This document shows, in pieces, positions 22,518-33,002 of a stretch of 34,367 nucleotides of DNA. The translations under genes were made by a program, and so were the position numbers. The number at the start of each line of letters is the position of its first letter. The stretch's first letter is position 1. The stretch comes from Hypsibius dujardini (taxonomy: Eukaryota; Tardigrada; Eutardigrada; Parachela; Hypsibiidae). The DNA is taken from assembly GCA_001579985.1 (NCBI GenBank), contig LRSR01012838.1, positions 1 to 34,367 of the forward strand, in the 5' to 3' direction. The notes under the pieces were generated by a model. That model was not told where the DNA came from. It was given only the letters and a program-made list of their open reading frames with translations, and searched no databases.

Positions 22518-25109
22518 CTAATCACTGGCATCTGTTTGCCAGATAAAGGTCATTCCGCCCTTGGAGGCATGTCCCACTTCTTTCTTTGTCCCCAGAGCGC
22601 CAGCAATACCAATGATGTCTCCTCCTGTTTCCTGCTGAGTGAGTTTCGTGGGTTCAACAAAACAGTTGATTGTTGTCGTTGTGGTGGTTGTTAACCAGCT
22701 GCTGACTGCTTCTGGCTGTTCCGTAAAAGCAAGCGCATTTGTTCCTGGCACTCTGCGCATTTGATTGGAAAAACAGTTCAGCGATTGATACATTCTTTGA
22801 CACTCATCGGGGTTCAAGTCTCGGAAAGAGCTGGAAGGAACTGAGTCCGTGCTTCCCCAAAAAAATTTTGTCACCGTGATAGACTGCACAGTGGCCTTGC
22901 ACAGTGTAGCCGGAAAAAATACTGACGCCTTTTTCATGGCGAAAACTTCGTAGGTGACTTTTCGAGGGGACGGTTTGTCTGCCACTTTCTCGCACTGAGT
23001 GTACTTGCTGAGATCCAGTGATCCGAGTAGTTTTTTGTTCTTACACTGGCATCCCTGTGCTTCGATGGCGTGGATTTCCGGAATCATGATGATCATAAAA
23101 ACTGCCACTACCCATAATGGCAGCTTGCTGATCAAATTTGTGAATCCATACCGCTTCGTTTGATTCCTTTGCCTCCCTGATTTCCGCACTGCATACTCCT
23201 CCTCCGCTTGTTCCGCTTCTCCTTGCTCTTCCCCCGATTCCGAGACTTCCACCTTCAGACGTTGTTTCCTTGCTGGTCTGGTGTTGTTTGTTATAGGTGT
23301 TGTTTGAAGTGTTGTTCGGCGTGGCTGCTGCACAGGAATCTCCAGGCTGTTCTCACGTTCCCTTTGTTCTCCCACGACTGGTACACTCGCCCTTTTGGTG
23401 GCCGGTTCCTGCGGAGGCTGGAGTTCGTTGATTGTTGTAACCTTCCGTCCGTCCGGGATGAAGTATTCTTCCTCCGTTGATTCACTGTTCTGTGCCACTT
23501 CGGTCCACCGACGCGCTGCACAGAACCTACCATCAAACTCATTGGCGTGTTTCATTTTTGGCTTTCCGCCGATGATGGTACCTTTTGTGCATGGCCCTAT
23601 AACTGGCTTGTTGCAAAAAGTACACTTTGCCACCTCCTTCGGTTTTAAGCTCGCTGGCAATTCTTTTCGGATTAGTGATTGTGGGTCCGATTCGACCGTT
23701 TCTTCCGAAACTTCCGGGTCATTGAAGGTAACCGTTCTTTGTGTAATCTCCGCGCTTTCTTGGTCTGAAGATTCGGCTACTTCCTGTTCCAACCTTTGTC
23801 GGTCGTGCCACTGCTTCAGCCTCGCCACATTGATAATTGTCCCCTTTGTCTCTCCGGGGCGGTTGTACGAAATTCGGAAATTCACGGGACTGGTCTGCTC
23901 CAGCACCTCGTAAGGTCCCGTGAAAAAATGAGTCAGTTTTGCCGTCTGGTCCGCTTTTCGCATCGGTGAGAATAATAGGCAATTGTCCCCCACCTTCAGA
24001 GTCACCGGCTTTCGCGTTTCGTTGACCAGTGCTTCCGAATACCGCTTGTTTTCCGCTATATTGTACTTGATGAAGGCTTGGATGTTCGCAATGCGGTCTG
24101 CCGTATCCATGATGAATGGGTCCAGTTGCTCGCGCACTGGGTATGCCATGTCGAATTGGAACAAGCACGGCACCCCATAAACCGCTTGATATGGGCTCAC
24201 TCCAGTCACTGCATGTTTCGCTGCGTTCATTGCAAAACAGGCAAATGGTACAGCCAGGTTCCAGTCTTTCTGGTTCTCACTGCACAACTTGGCAAATATC
24301 CGCCCCAGGCTGCGATGTTGTGTCTCAATTTTTCCGGTTGTCTGCGGTCGATAGCCACTTCCTTTCAAGTGTTTGACTTCCAGTAGCTTCAGTAGCTCTT
24401 TGACCACCCCTTCCATTTCCGTGCCTCTGTCGCTCCGAAAGATTCGAATGAAACCGTATCGTAGGATGACGTCGTAGAGTAAAAACTTTGCGAACTCCAA
24501 TGAGGTGTGATTTTTCACTGGTTTGGCAATGATGAATGATGTGAGTTTGCAACATGCTGTCAAAAGATATTTGTAGCCGCCCGAGCTTGTCCGGTTTAGT
24601 GGACCGACCGTGTCGCACACCACCGTGCTGAAAGCTCGTGCTGGTATTGGAATTGTTTGCAGTTTTCCCAGCTTGGTGCTTGCCATAGGGTTCCGGGTTT
24701 GGCACACCACGCATGAGCTGATGAATTTCCGCAGGAACTTCGCCATGTTTTTGAAATAAAATCGTGTGCTCAATACGTCCAGGCATTTCTTGTATCCCAG
24801 ATGAGCCATGCATGCTTTGTGGTCATGTATATTGGCGCAAACCTCCAGCCATTGAGATTGAGGTAGGACCAACAACTCTCTGTTCCATCCTTCCTCTTTC
24901 ACCCGATAATATAGTACCCCGTCATCTACGTAAAATCCCGTGCTCAGACGCTTGAATCTGTCGGAAGGGTTCTGTGTGTTTCCTTCCAAGAAACTAATCA
25001 AGTCGCCACAAAATTTGTCGCTCAGCTGTTCCACTCGCATATCAATTTCCGCGAGGGTCATCATTTCTGCGTTGATGACATTCTTCGAGTCCGACGGGTT
25101 CTCCCCCAC
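22518..25109 (-). pseudogene. Integrase fused in frame to envelope N-terminal part
   Basis: 863 codons as annotated from a GTG; the frame is open from 25196. Integrase: zinc-binding His95/His103 and Cys133/Cys136, catalytic Asp166, Asp227 (SDRGTE) and Glu262 (GKIE), then a GPY-type module (FTGPYEV, about 396-402). A 250-residue linker follows with a Cys/His cluster (Cys496, Cys499, Cys507, His521, Cys530). At about 660-681 a hydrophobic segment (VVAVFMIIMIPEIHA) looks like a signal peptide, followed by CQC and further cysteines (706, 737, 770, 779), taken as the envelope start. The ORF ends at TAG 22518-22520 and the same frame continues beyond it. Ty3/gypsy integrase is well supported; envelope identity is inferred from topology and Cys layout. 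Confidence 0.75.
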
Positions 25110-25196
25110 GGCGTAACGGCTGAGCGCGTCGGCATCCCGGTTGAGTACTCCGCTTTTATGAACAATTTTGAAACGGAATTGACTAAGCAGAATTGC

Positions 25197-25530
25197 CTAC
25201 CGTGTTAGCTTCTCGTTTGGTGTCTTCAGCGAAAAGAGCCAGGTCAGTGACTTCTGGTCCGTCACTATGGTCACTTCCCGGTAAACCAAGTAGGAGCGCC
25301 ATTTCACCGAAATCCACACGATGCAAAGTGCCTCTTTTTCCACCGTAGATAAATTCTTTTCTGGTCCGACCCACGCTCGGCTAGCAAATGCTACCGGTCG
25401 AAGGTACTTTCCGTGTTTCTGTGCGAGGACTGCTCCACATGCGACGCTGCTTGCATCACAGTGTACGAATGTTTCCAATTCATCTTGGAAGTAGGCCAAA
25501 CACGGAAAAGTAGTGAGTCTCCTTCAAAGT
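25197..25530 (-). pseudogene. RNase H domain of the younger element
   Basis: The segment from about 25499 carries the RNase H landmarks: Asp in VHCDASS, Glu in EKEALC and Asp in VTDQKSL. RNase H removes the RNA strand during reverse transcription. It is separated from the RT fragment by a one-base frameshift near 25500-25530. It stops at a TAG at 25197-25199, where relatives normally have a tryptophan codon after LTR. The frame then continues into the integrase ORF. Confidence 0.8.
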
Positions 25531-25890
25531 CTCGAAAGCCTTCTGCTGGTCTGGCCCCCAGGTGATTTTGGAATTCTTCTTGATCTCCTTTCCAGCGTAG
25601 AGTAGCGTCAGGGGTTTGGAAATCTCCGCAAACTTTGGAATGTACATGCGGTAGAATGAAGCTAGTCCGTAAAATGCACGAACTGCTGTTGCTGTTGTTG
25701 GTGTGGGATACTCTTTGATCGCTCTTGTCTTTTCCGGGTCTTGTGAGATTCCTTCTTGCGACAAAATGAATCCCAGTAACTTCACTGACGGCATTGCAAA
25801 CCGGCACTCAGTTATTTGTAGTGTTAGATTTGCTTCTCGTAGCCGCATAAACACCAGCTCCAAAGAATGTAGATGTTCAGGGAACGTTAC
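25480..25890 (-). pseudogene. Reverse transcriptase C-terminal (thumb/connection) fragment
   Basis: About 136 codons with gypsy-type features (HLHSLELVFMRLREANL, KLLGFILSQEGI, VRAFYGLASFYRMYIPKFA). The fingers, palm and YxDD catalytic motif are absent, as is protease. The sequence passes directly from the end of gag into this fragment, so an internal deletion is visible near 25890. The open frame extends upstream to 26457 only as an antiphase reading of gag. Confidence 0.8.
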
Positions 25891-27211
25891 GTGACCAAGG
25901 TCCTCCCACTGTTGGTTGAGTGCACTGTGTTTTAAAATGCGGTCCCCCACAATTGTAACAGGCTGGGGCTTTTCGCGGCTCCTGTGGCGCCCCCATGTTT
26001 CTGCGTGGAACCTGTTGTGGTTGGCCTCCCGGCGGTTGGTTATTGTCTCCGGATCCGCGTTGCCACTGGTTTCTGCCCTGTTGATTCGCATACTGCTGCC
26101 CGTTCCTATGTCCTTGAAACTGCGGTCCATTTTGGAATCGCCCGCCACCGTTTTCTCTGTTAAAATTTTGTTTCGGCCAGACTTCTCGGCCATGACCTCT
26201 CGGCGCCTGCCACTGGTCATGCCGCTTACGATCGTTCGGTCCGTATCCATTTCTTTGTCCCTCATATCTGTTTTGCTGGCGGTCACTTTTCCAGCCTGAT
26301 TTCGGCTTGTAACTCTCCGGCTGAAAAGATGGAAATCTGTCGTCGTAGACGCGAAATCTTTCTCCACCGTTGTGTTGCCCAGAGCGCCCCTTCGTTTCTT
26401 GGTAATTCGGGTCAAAGTGATTTCCGCGATAGTTTCCACGGTTCTGTCGCTGCTCACCGTGCAGACTGACCGGGTCGATAATAGCGTTTGGCAAAATTTC
26501 TACTCGCGAGCTGTGCGGTTTCTTTTGCACACGGATTTCCATGTCAATGGCTTTTCCGGACTTGATCAGAAAATCTTGAGGTGTTGTCGGAGCCATCATG
26601 GTCACGTCACGAAACAGGTTGCCGTGAAGTCCGCTAGTTAGTTTATCCGCTTTTTCCAAGTCGGTAAATGCTTTTCCCAAGCTTTCAAGAACATCGTAAA
26701 GCTTCATCACCTCTTCGAAGTAGGTGTTGATTGACTCAGTATCTTTCATGACCCGTCTCGCCAATGCTTTTTGTTGGTACTCCAAAAAGGTTGGTGGGCG
26801 AAAGTTTTTCAACATGAGGTCTTTCAACTCGGCCCAGGTCCCTGGAATGACGGTCCGTACATACCAGTACTCTGCTCCACTTCCTTCCTCCAGGGAGAGT
26901 GGCAGCATTGCCAGCAGATTCTCATCCGTCCATTTTTGGGCATGTCCTGCCATTTCGTAGCGTCGGAGAAACATTCCGATTTCTTCGGTATCCTTGTTCC
27001 CGAATTTCGGCATTGCGACTGGTCCCCTAATTGCCATCTGACTTTGCTGGGTAACCACCGCGTCTGCGATTGTCTTGACCGTGACTCCCCCCTGGGTTGT
27101 AGCGGCCGTTGAAGTTGATGCCAATGACGGTGCAGGACGCTGCAGTTGCCGCTGCTGTGCGCCTCCGCCGTTTCCGCTGCTTCCACTATCCGTTTCGTTG
27201 TCACTTGGCAT
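25877..27211 (-). CDS. Gag polyprotein of the younger element
   Basis: 444 codons from ATG. Residues about 60-230 resemble a retrotransposon capsid region (AMPKFGNKDTEEIGMFLRRY opens it; WAELKDLMLKNFRPP lies in the middle). The C-terminal half is Gln/Arg/Asn/Gly-rich and basic, and a CCHC zinc knuckle (CYNCGGPHFKTQC, about 418-430) lies near the end, as expected for nucleocapsid. It packages the element RNA into particles in the cytoplasm. The stop at 25877 falls right at the deletion junction, so the natural C-terminus and the gag-pol arrangement are lost. Confidence 0.85.
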   Translation of the reverse strand: MPSDNETDSGSSGNGGGAQQRQLQRPAPSLASTSTAATTQGGVTVKTIADAVVTQQSQMAIRGPVAMPKFGNKDTEEIGMFLRRYEMAGHAQKWTDENLLAMLPLSLEEGSGAEYWYVRTVIPGTWAELKDLMLKNFRPPTFLEYQQKALARRVMKDTESINTYFEEVMKLYDVLESLGKAFTDLEKADKLTSGLHGNLFRDVTMMAPTTPQDFLIKSGKAIDMEIRVQKKPHSSRVEILPNAIIDPVSLHGEQRQNRGNYRGNHFDPNYQETKGRSGQHNGGERFRVYDDRFPSFQPESYKPKSGWKSDRQQNRYEGQRNGYGPNDRKRHDQWQAPRGHGREVWPKQNFNRENGGGRFQNGPQFQGHRNGQQYANQQGRNQWQRGSGDNNQPPGGQPQQVPRRNMGAPQEPRKAPACYNCGGPHFKTQCTQPTVGGPWSRNVP

Positions 27212-27514
27212 TCTGGGATGACGTCCCTTCTTCCCCTTGCAATAATTTACCTCCAGAAATCTCTTGGTACACTGTTAACGCCACCCGTCAAAAGCAATGA
27301 GCAGTAGTTACAACCAACTCTCGAGCCCAACCAGACACTCCGTAAAGCGAACTGGCCGCCTTCTCGTCGCGGTATATAACAGTACTCGTACCTTCAAACG
27401 GTGAGGAATACGGGAGACTTCGAAAAACTGGTGCGATCGCTGCTAAAGGTCACTCCACGAGCTAGACAGGGCGTGCACTTCCTTATCTAGTCGCCACTGC
27501 TATTCGGAACCAAT
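27212..27514 (-). other. Leader and candidate primer-binding site
   Basis: 300-bp untranslated leader between the 5' LTR and gag. Two nt inside the LTR the minus strand reads TGGTTCCGAATAGCAGTG (27495-27512), starting with the TGG expected for pairing with a tRNA CCA end. Which tRNA it would match was not determined. Confidence 0.5.
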
Positions 27515-27833
27515 TGTTAGGTCTACCAACAGGAAGTTTGGTAGGTAACAATCTTATTAGACTGACTGTAGGAAAAGGTAGGGAAGAAAACTGGAAGAAA
27601 GGAAAGAAGAAAATATATCTCCGCTAAAACTAATAAAACGTATGATTATATAGTAAAGTGTTAACTATAGAAATGGTAATAAATAGCACATTCATCACAA
27701 TTACATACAAGTAATTGGCTGTAGCAGCAGAATAGGGTTAATAAGGTAGATAGACTTACTAACCAAGTCAGGTACTAGTGAGTTTAATAGCTGTAATGAT
27801 TGAATATGAAGACTTGTTGGGCGTGGCCCAACA
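27515..27833 (-). repeat. 5' LTR of the younger element
   Basis: 319 bp, same length as the copy at 17356-17674. Differences I see: two adjacent-region substitutions around 27553-27555 and one near 27679. The terminal palindrome TGTTGGGC-CAC-GCCCAACA is at 27815-27833. Confidence 0.95.
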
Positions 27834-27837
27834 TATA
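27834..27837. other. Target-site duplication TATA, right copy
   Basis: Matches 17352-17355. The old element's gag reading frame resumes here (HIARAC follows). Confidence 0.75.
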
Positions 27838-30800
27838 GCAAGGGCCTGTATGTTTCGGACAAATCAGCAGAATACGTGGCAGAATTTCGGTCGTAATAGG
27901 GGTGGTCCGCCACAGAAACCAAATTACACTGTACAAAGTGATGCGTATCGAAATAGTCAACCACAGACAAATGAACCAGTGCAATACGAAGCAGTACGGG
28001 ATAACTCATCACCTCACACATATACGGAAGCGGTGACTAACGGAACTCAAACCGTACACAATACCCAGCAAGCCCGACAAATGGGTAGGCAATTTACTTA
28101 TAATTTAAACTCACACCGTGCAGCTGCAGTACGGATTTAAAGCCCATCGAAGTAGTTGGTTTACTGGGGCGGTAACGTGTTGCGTATTATTGAATGATGA
28201 AGTGGTAACCGCAGTAGTAGATAATGGTAATGAACTTAGCTGTGTATCTCAGTCTTGCTCAGAAAGTCGTGGTATAAAAACCGAAAAATGGGAGGGGTCT
28301 ATTGTTTGTGTTCTTTCGGGAGATACAGTGGGATTTGTGCCGTAGTGAAGGATTTTGGTTTTGAATTGTTGCTGGAAGTGGATTTTTAAAAAAATACCCC
28401 GTTTTTGTGGGACTTTTAAAACAATTTGCTTATCAATTCTAAGGAAAATACCAAGTGGTAAGCAACAAATTGCGCCGTAATTCCACAGGTGAATTTTATG
28501 GCAAATGAAAGCGGGGAGGTGAAAATTGAAATGGAGAACGGCACGCCCACTTGCGACGAAACGCCGGCCCAATCGGAACTAATGGTGCAGAACGACTGTA
28601 TTTTTGAGTTGACGGAGTTGGATGGGGGACATGAATTAGACGAAGCGGATGATAAAGAAAAGATGTGGCTTCCTAATGTAGCAACGTGGATAAACTTTGG
28701 GTTCCAGGCGAGATGGGGCGCAATATTGTTAAGGGAGAGATACCTATGGGTAGTCAGCTTACGGAGGAACAAAAGAACGAGATAGTGCGGGTATGGATCC
28801 AAAACAAAGGAGCGCTCACTACCAGAACAAACCGTCTTAGTCACTGACCGTTTAAGCAGCCTTTGCAAACCTTCAGTCCGGCGCAACAATTTGAAATAAA
28901 CAAACGAGCAGGAAATGTTAGAAATGGGAGTGATTCACCTTGTGATGGTGAATGGACGAGCAACTGTGTTGTGGTCCCAAAAAGGATGGAACAAACGCAT
29001 AGCAATTGATTTTCGTTCCCTTAATGCGTGTACTCAAAAAGATATGTATCCAACAGGAAATATTCAGGTTTTGTTTGATTCAATGCATTGTAGTAAGTTT
29101 TTTACAATTCTCAATTTGTAATGCGGATACTTTAATATTGAAATAGCAGAAGAGGACAAAAACAAAACCCCTTTTTTGTTCTTGGTATGTAGACGCGGTA
29201 TGTATCGCTTTGAGCGTATGTCTTTTGGCTTATGCAATGCTCCAGTTACATTTGTAAAAGTTATCGACTAAGTTTTCAAGGACATTAAGGGGAATTTTGT
29301 TCTCCCATTTATTGATGATTTTATTATACATTCCGACACGTAGGAAATACACATGATTCATTTGGACATAGTACTAAACAGGCTGGCCAAGTATGGTTTA
29401 AAAATAAATTAAAAAAATGCGAAATTGGGTGTGAATCCGTAAATTTTTAGGTCACCAAGCGTCAGCTTTTGAATTGCTCCTGGTAATAGTAAAGTTTATG
29501 CTGTGCAAAACTTCCAAAAACCGAGAACTCTAAAATCTGTTTGCTGTTTTTTGGGCATGACAAGTTAATACAGAAGATGCATCTATGATTATGTTACCAC
29601 CGCCGGACCCTTGACAGCGCTGACCCGTAAGGATTTGCCATTTATTTGGCGGACAGCACAGCAATCCGCTTTCAAAACTCTCAAAACAAAGCGTACAACT
29701 GCACCCATTCTGGCACATTACGACTCAAGCCAACCGGTCGAACTGGCCACAGATGCAAGTGCAGACGGGTTGGTTGCGGTTTTTACTCAGAGAGACGGCG
29801 CACACGAACGAGTCATTGCATTTGCTGCTAAGGCAACAAAGAAATGCCAAACAAATTATGGAATACGGAATTGGAACTGTTAGCTGTTGTGTTTGCATTT
29901 GAGAAATTTCATTTTTATGTTTTTAGTTTTCCGTATAAACTGCACACTGATCATATGGCCATTGCTACACTGCTAAAACAAACCCAACAGGCCATTTGGC
30001 ACGATGGGTCCTGCGGTTAAGTCCCTATGACTTCAGGGCTATATATAGGCCAGGTCGGTTTAATGTTGTGGCAGATGCATTGTCAAGATACATTGCAAAT
30101 GGACCATCCGAAAATAGCATAAAATTTCTTGTATGATTAATGTTAGTATTGATGTAAAGACGCATCAACAGAATGAATTGTTTTGTAAACTTTTAATCGA
30201 AATTTTGAAATCACAATGTATTGACAGTCAACAGAAACAAAAACCGCTATTTTACATTTAGAAAGATGAAATACTATATCGGAAAGTTGTTAAAGATGGA
30301 AGAGCTGTTCTTTTATTGATCATTCCTAAGTCGTTGATAAAAATGGTGTTGCAGGAGGCACATGACTCGTTATGTGGGGGGCACATGGCGGTCTCTCGCA
30401 CATAGGCTCGGATTCACGACAGGTACTATATACCAGGCGGTAATTAACAAGTGGCGCGTTGGGTTGCGAACTGCGAGACATGTCAGCATAAAAACAACCC
30501 AATGCGAAAACCCGGCAGATTCTTGCAGGCTTTGCAAAAAAAGGTCCGTTTCTAAAAATTCATTTTGATTTCTGTGGGCCATTTTTAAAGACGCAGCGGC
30601 GAAACCAGTATATTTTATTAGGTGTCTGTTCGTTTACTAAATTCATTAAGGCCAAACCAGTTCCGGCAGCTACGGCGTCGACCGCAGCCCAGTTTGTTGT
30701 TAATCAGGTAGTTTTGCAACATGCAATGATGGAACAATGCCTCACTGAGAGGGGCAGTCATTTTAAAAAATTTTTGATGAAGAATGTGTTTCAGCTTTTA

Positions 30801-31235
30801 GGCGTGAAACATCTTTTTACCTCGTCGTACGACCCCCAAACCGATGGCATGGCTGAGCGAAGTTTGAAAAGCTGCGTAAACAGTCTTTCTCATTATACGT
30901 CTGCTCATGGCAAAGATTGGGATCTCTTTTTGCCTTAAGTCAGATGGGCCATGAATACAGCAAAATCTGAAACGACCGGATACAGCCTTTTTTGAACTAG
31001 TTTACGGACGACCTCCCGCGCAACCACTAGACTTAATTTTACAATACGACGGCTTGGGAGCAGTGAACAACGTTTCGAAATACGTACATCACATTCAAAA
31101 ATGGCTTATAAAAGCACGTCAATTTGCCTCAGAAAAGATTAATGAAACGCACGACAAAGAAGCTTATTGTTTTAATGACAAACGGTCAATTTCTGTTTTT
31201 AAGGTAAGCGACCTTTTACTGGAATGAACGTCCGT
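27834..31235 (+). pseudogene. Degenerate gag 3' end and pol of the old Ty3/gypsy-like element
   Basis: Recognisable in order: the rest of a CCHC zinc knuckle (HIARAC) and an Asn/Gln-rich tail to 28138; a protease-like stretch with VVDNG in place of D-S/T-G (28150-28260); RT (about 28890-29430) with IDFRSLNACT, FGLCNAP and FIDD at 29308-29319; RNase H with LATDASADG and HTDHMAI (29740-29970); integrase with an HHCC region (30355-30520), TERGSHF where SDRG is usual, and DPQTDGMAERSL (30830-30865). At least a dozen stops and several frameshifts are present, and the protease and integrase active sites are altered, so it is dead. Orientation is opposite to the younger element. Confidence 0.88.
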
Positions 31236-32224
31236 TACGGCGGTTGGAATGATTTCGAAGCTGACTCGCAAATGGAAAGAATCGATGCGCGTCATTGCGC
31301 AGACCAGTCCGGTCAACTACCTGATAAAAACATTGAGTGGCCATCGGAAACCGTATGTAATGCATATGGGGAGACTAATACTCTCATCACGAGAGAGAAG
31401 TGGAGAGTGGTGACGAGGAAAATATCAAACTCCCCCAGGCAGTTACAGATGAAGGTTAGCTACACAAGAAGTCAGGGGTATAAAAAAAGTGACCAGCCGC
31501 CAAATCGCCATTGCAACTTTAATAACAGTCGGATAACGAAGACTTCGACTGTACTCCGGCAGTGCCTCGACCAAAACGAACTACCCAACCACCCGACTGC
31601 CTTATTAACACAGCTAAGCTATAGTGATTATCTGCTCAATTTTTGGCATTATTAAACCGGAATATCATGTCTGACGGGAAATCTGAACTTTCAGTCGTCG
31701 GTAATCTAGATTTGTCTGCTGATAAGCTCGACTACGACTGTGCTGAAAGATAGTCCGAGCATATGCTGAATTCGTAGGATAGAGGAAAGATCCGGCCGAA
31801 AAACCAGTTTTTCGACTTTCGACACGCAAAAGGCAGGTTTTGGTTGTCCAACATTTTAACAGGCTTGACGACACCTTGCTGCTCCAATTTAAATTCCATG
31901 ATAGCAAGGCATACAGTCACATAATTAGCCGCCTTTCCAATTGCGGAACGTTTAGAACTAATTTTCTAGACGAATCACCCATTAAATGGGTCTTCTGGTT
32001 TCAAATCTAATTTGCGCAAAATTTTTAATTTCAAATGATCAGGTGTAAAAATCACACCTGAACTCTGCTTTTGTTAAACGGATTGTAACATACCTAGCAG
32101 GATCATGTTTTGTGATCATTCGCCGTTTTACATGCCTTTGTTTATCTCGAGCCCGTCTTTGCTGTGAACATTATGATGCCCATTTCAACGATGCACTTAT
32201 TTGCTGCGGATTTGAAACAGAAAA
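31236..32224. other. Decayed region downstream of the old pol
   Basis: Probably the old element's post-integrase region. No intact protein or LTR is recognised. Confidence 0.5.
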
Positions 32225-32506
32225 TTGAAGATCTCCGTTGAAATTCATAGGAATGATGCATGTCCGATCCTTCAGGCTTCCGTAGAAATGCTCGGACGTA
32301 TTGTGTCCAGCAAAACTGAATCACTTACAGGGTCCCGTGGTATCTTCTATTTGATCGAACACTCTGATACGTGTGTTAATGGACGCTTGGTGGAGAATAT
32401 TGATCATGAAGACACGCCCATAGATATCCGTTGCATGGCGTTTTTCATGCCAAGACAAAACTTGACAAATGCTGAAAGCAGGACTTTAATTCGTATCAAG
32501 AATTAG
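32225..32506 (+). other. Unrecognised 93-codon ORF in the old element's 3' part
   Basis: Mixed hydrophilic sequence without signal peptide or repeats (core LGRIVSSKTESLTGSRG). It lies between old pol and the env-like remnant, where the younger element has its post-integrase linker, but I see no clear resemblance to that linker. It may be a decayed fragment. Confidence 0.25.
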
Positions 32507-32651
32507 TGAATTTCTTTTCGGTTTGAAAATTATTGGGTTCTTTTCATATTCATATTGAGCAAAAAAATTACATCGAAAAAATGACAAAGGAATATGAAAC
32601 ACAAACTGTACTTCGCATTAGTGAACTAAAAAGCCATCAAAAGATCGAACT

Positions 32652-33002
32652 ATGGAAGACGTGCGGCAAACTTTAAAAAAGGACGCAGGAGACATAGCAC
32701 GCTTGCAGTTGCGTCTACGGAAAGCCCGTAAAAAGGTTTTTTACCCGGTTCAGAAAGTGGTTGCTACTCAGACGACTTATGCGGTTTCTCCATCCCGTTC
32801 GGCCCCTTATGTAATTCCTCATTGCCGTCCAATTTTTTTGGAAAAATTTCTAATTTTTCTCATGTTTGGAGTTATTTTTGGATTTAATGGCGTTGCCGGA
32901 CTATCAACCACCAGCTGCGACTGCTCCTGCATGATCTACCTCGGCGCTTTGGATTTTCTGCATATGAGGGTTGCGAGCCAGCGATTCCGGCGACAGTTTT
33001 GA
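32652..33002 (+). pseudogene. Env-like N-terminal remnant of the old element
   Basis: 116 codons. A basic N-terminal half leads to a hydrophobic segment (FLIFLMFGVIFGF, about 67-80) followed by CDCSCMIYLGALDF. The younger element has the same order: hydrophobic segment, CQC, then LLGSLDL. This suggests a shared envelope lineage. The ORF then breaks down and no further envelope domain is seen. Confidence 0.45.

Larger units (their letters stand above)
17356..27833 (-). mobile_element. Ty3/gypsy-type LTR retroelement with envelope, 10,478 bp, defective
   Basis: Bounded by two 319-bp LTRs starting TG and ending CA, and by a TATA duplication. Order on the minus strand: 5' LTR, leader, gag, RT C-terminal fragment, RNase H, integrase, linker with envelope N-terminal part, envelope C-terminal part, extra 3' ORFs, 3' LTR. 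LTRs differ at about three sites, so insertion was recent. Protease and the RT palm are missing (junction near 25890), there is a frameshift near 25500-25530, and TAG interrupts the long frame at 25197 and 22518. This copy could move only with help from an intact relative. Confidence 0.9.

Noticed and set aside
21388-22694. Long plus-strand ORFs opposite the envelope ORF
   Set aside because: They are antisense shadows; the minus-strand frame has the transmembrane and Cys features.
25877-26457. N-terminal half of the 325-codon ORF containing the RT fragment
   Set aside because: It reads gag in the wrong phase; only the part downstream of about 25890 resembles RT.
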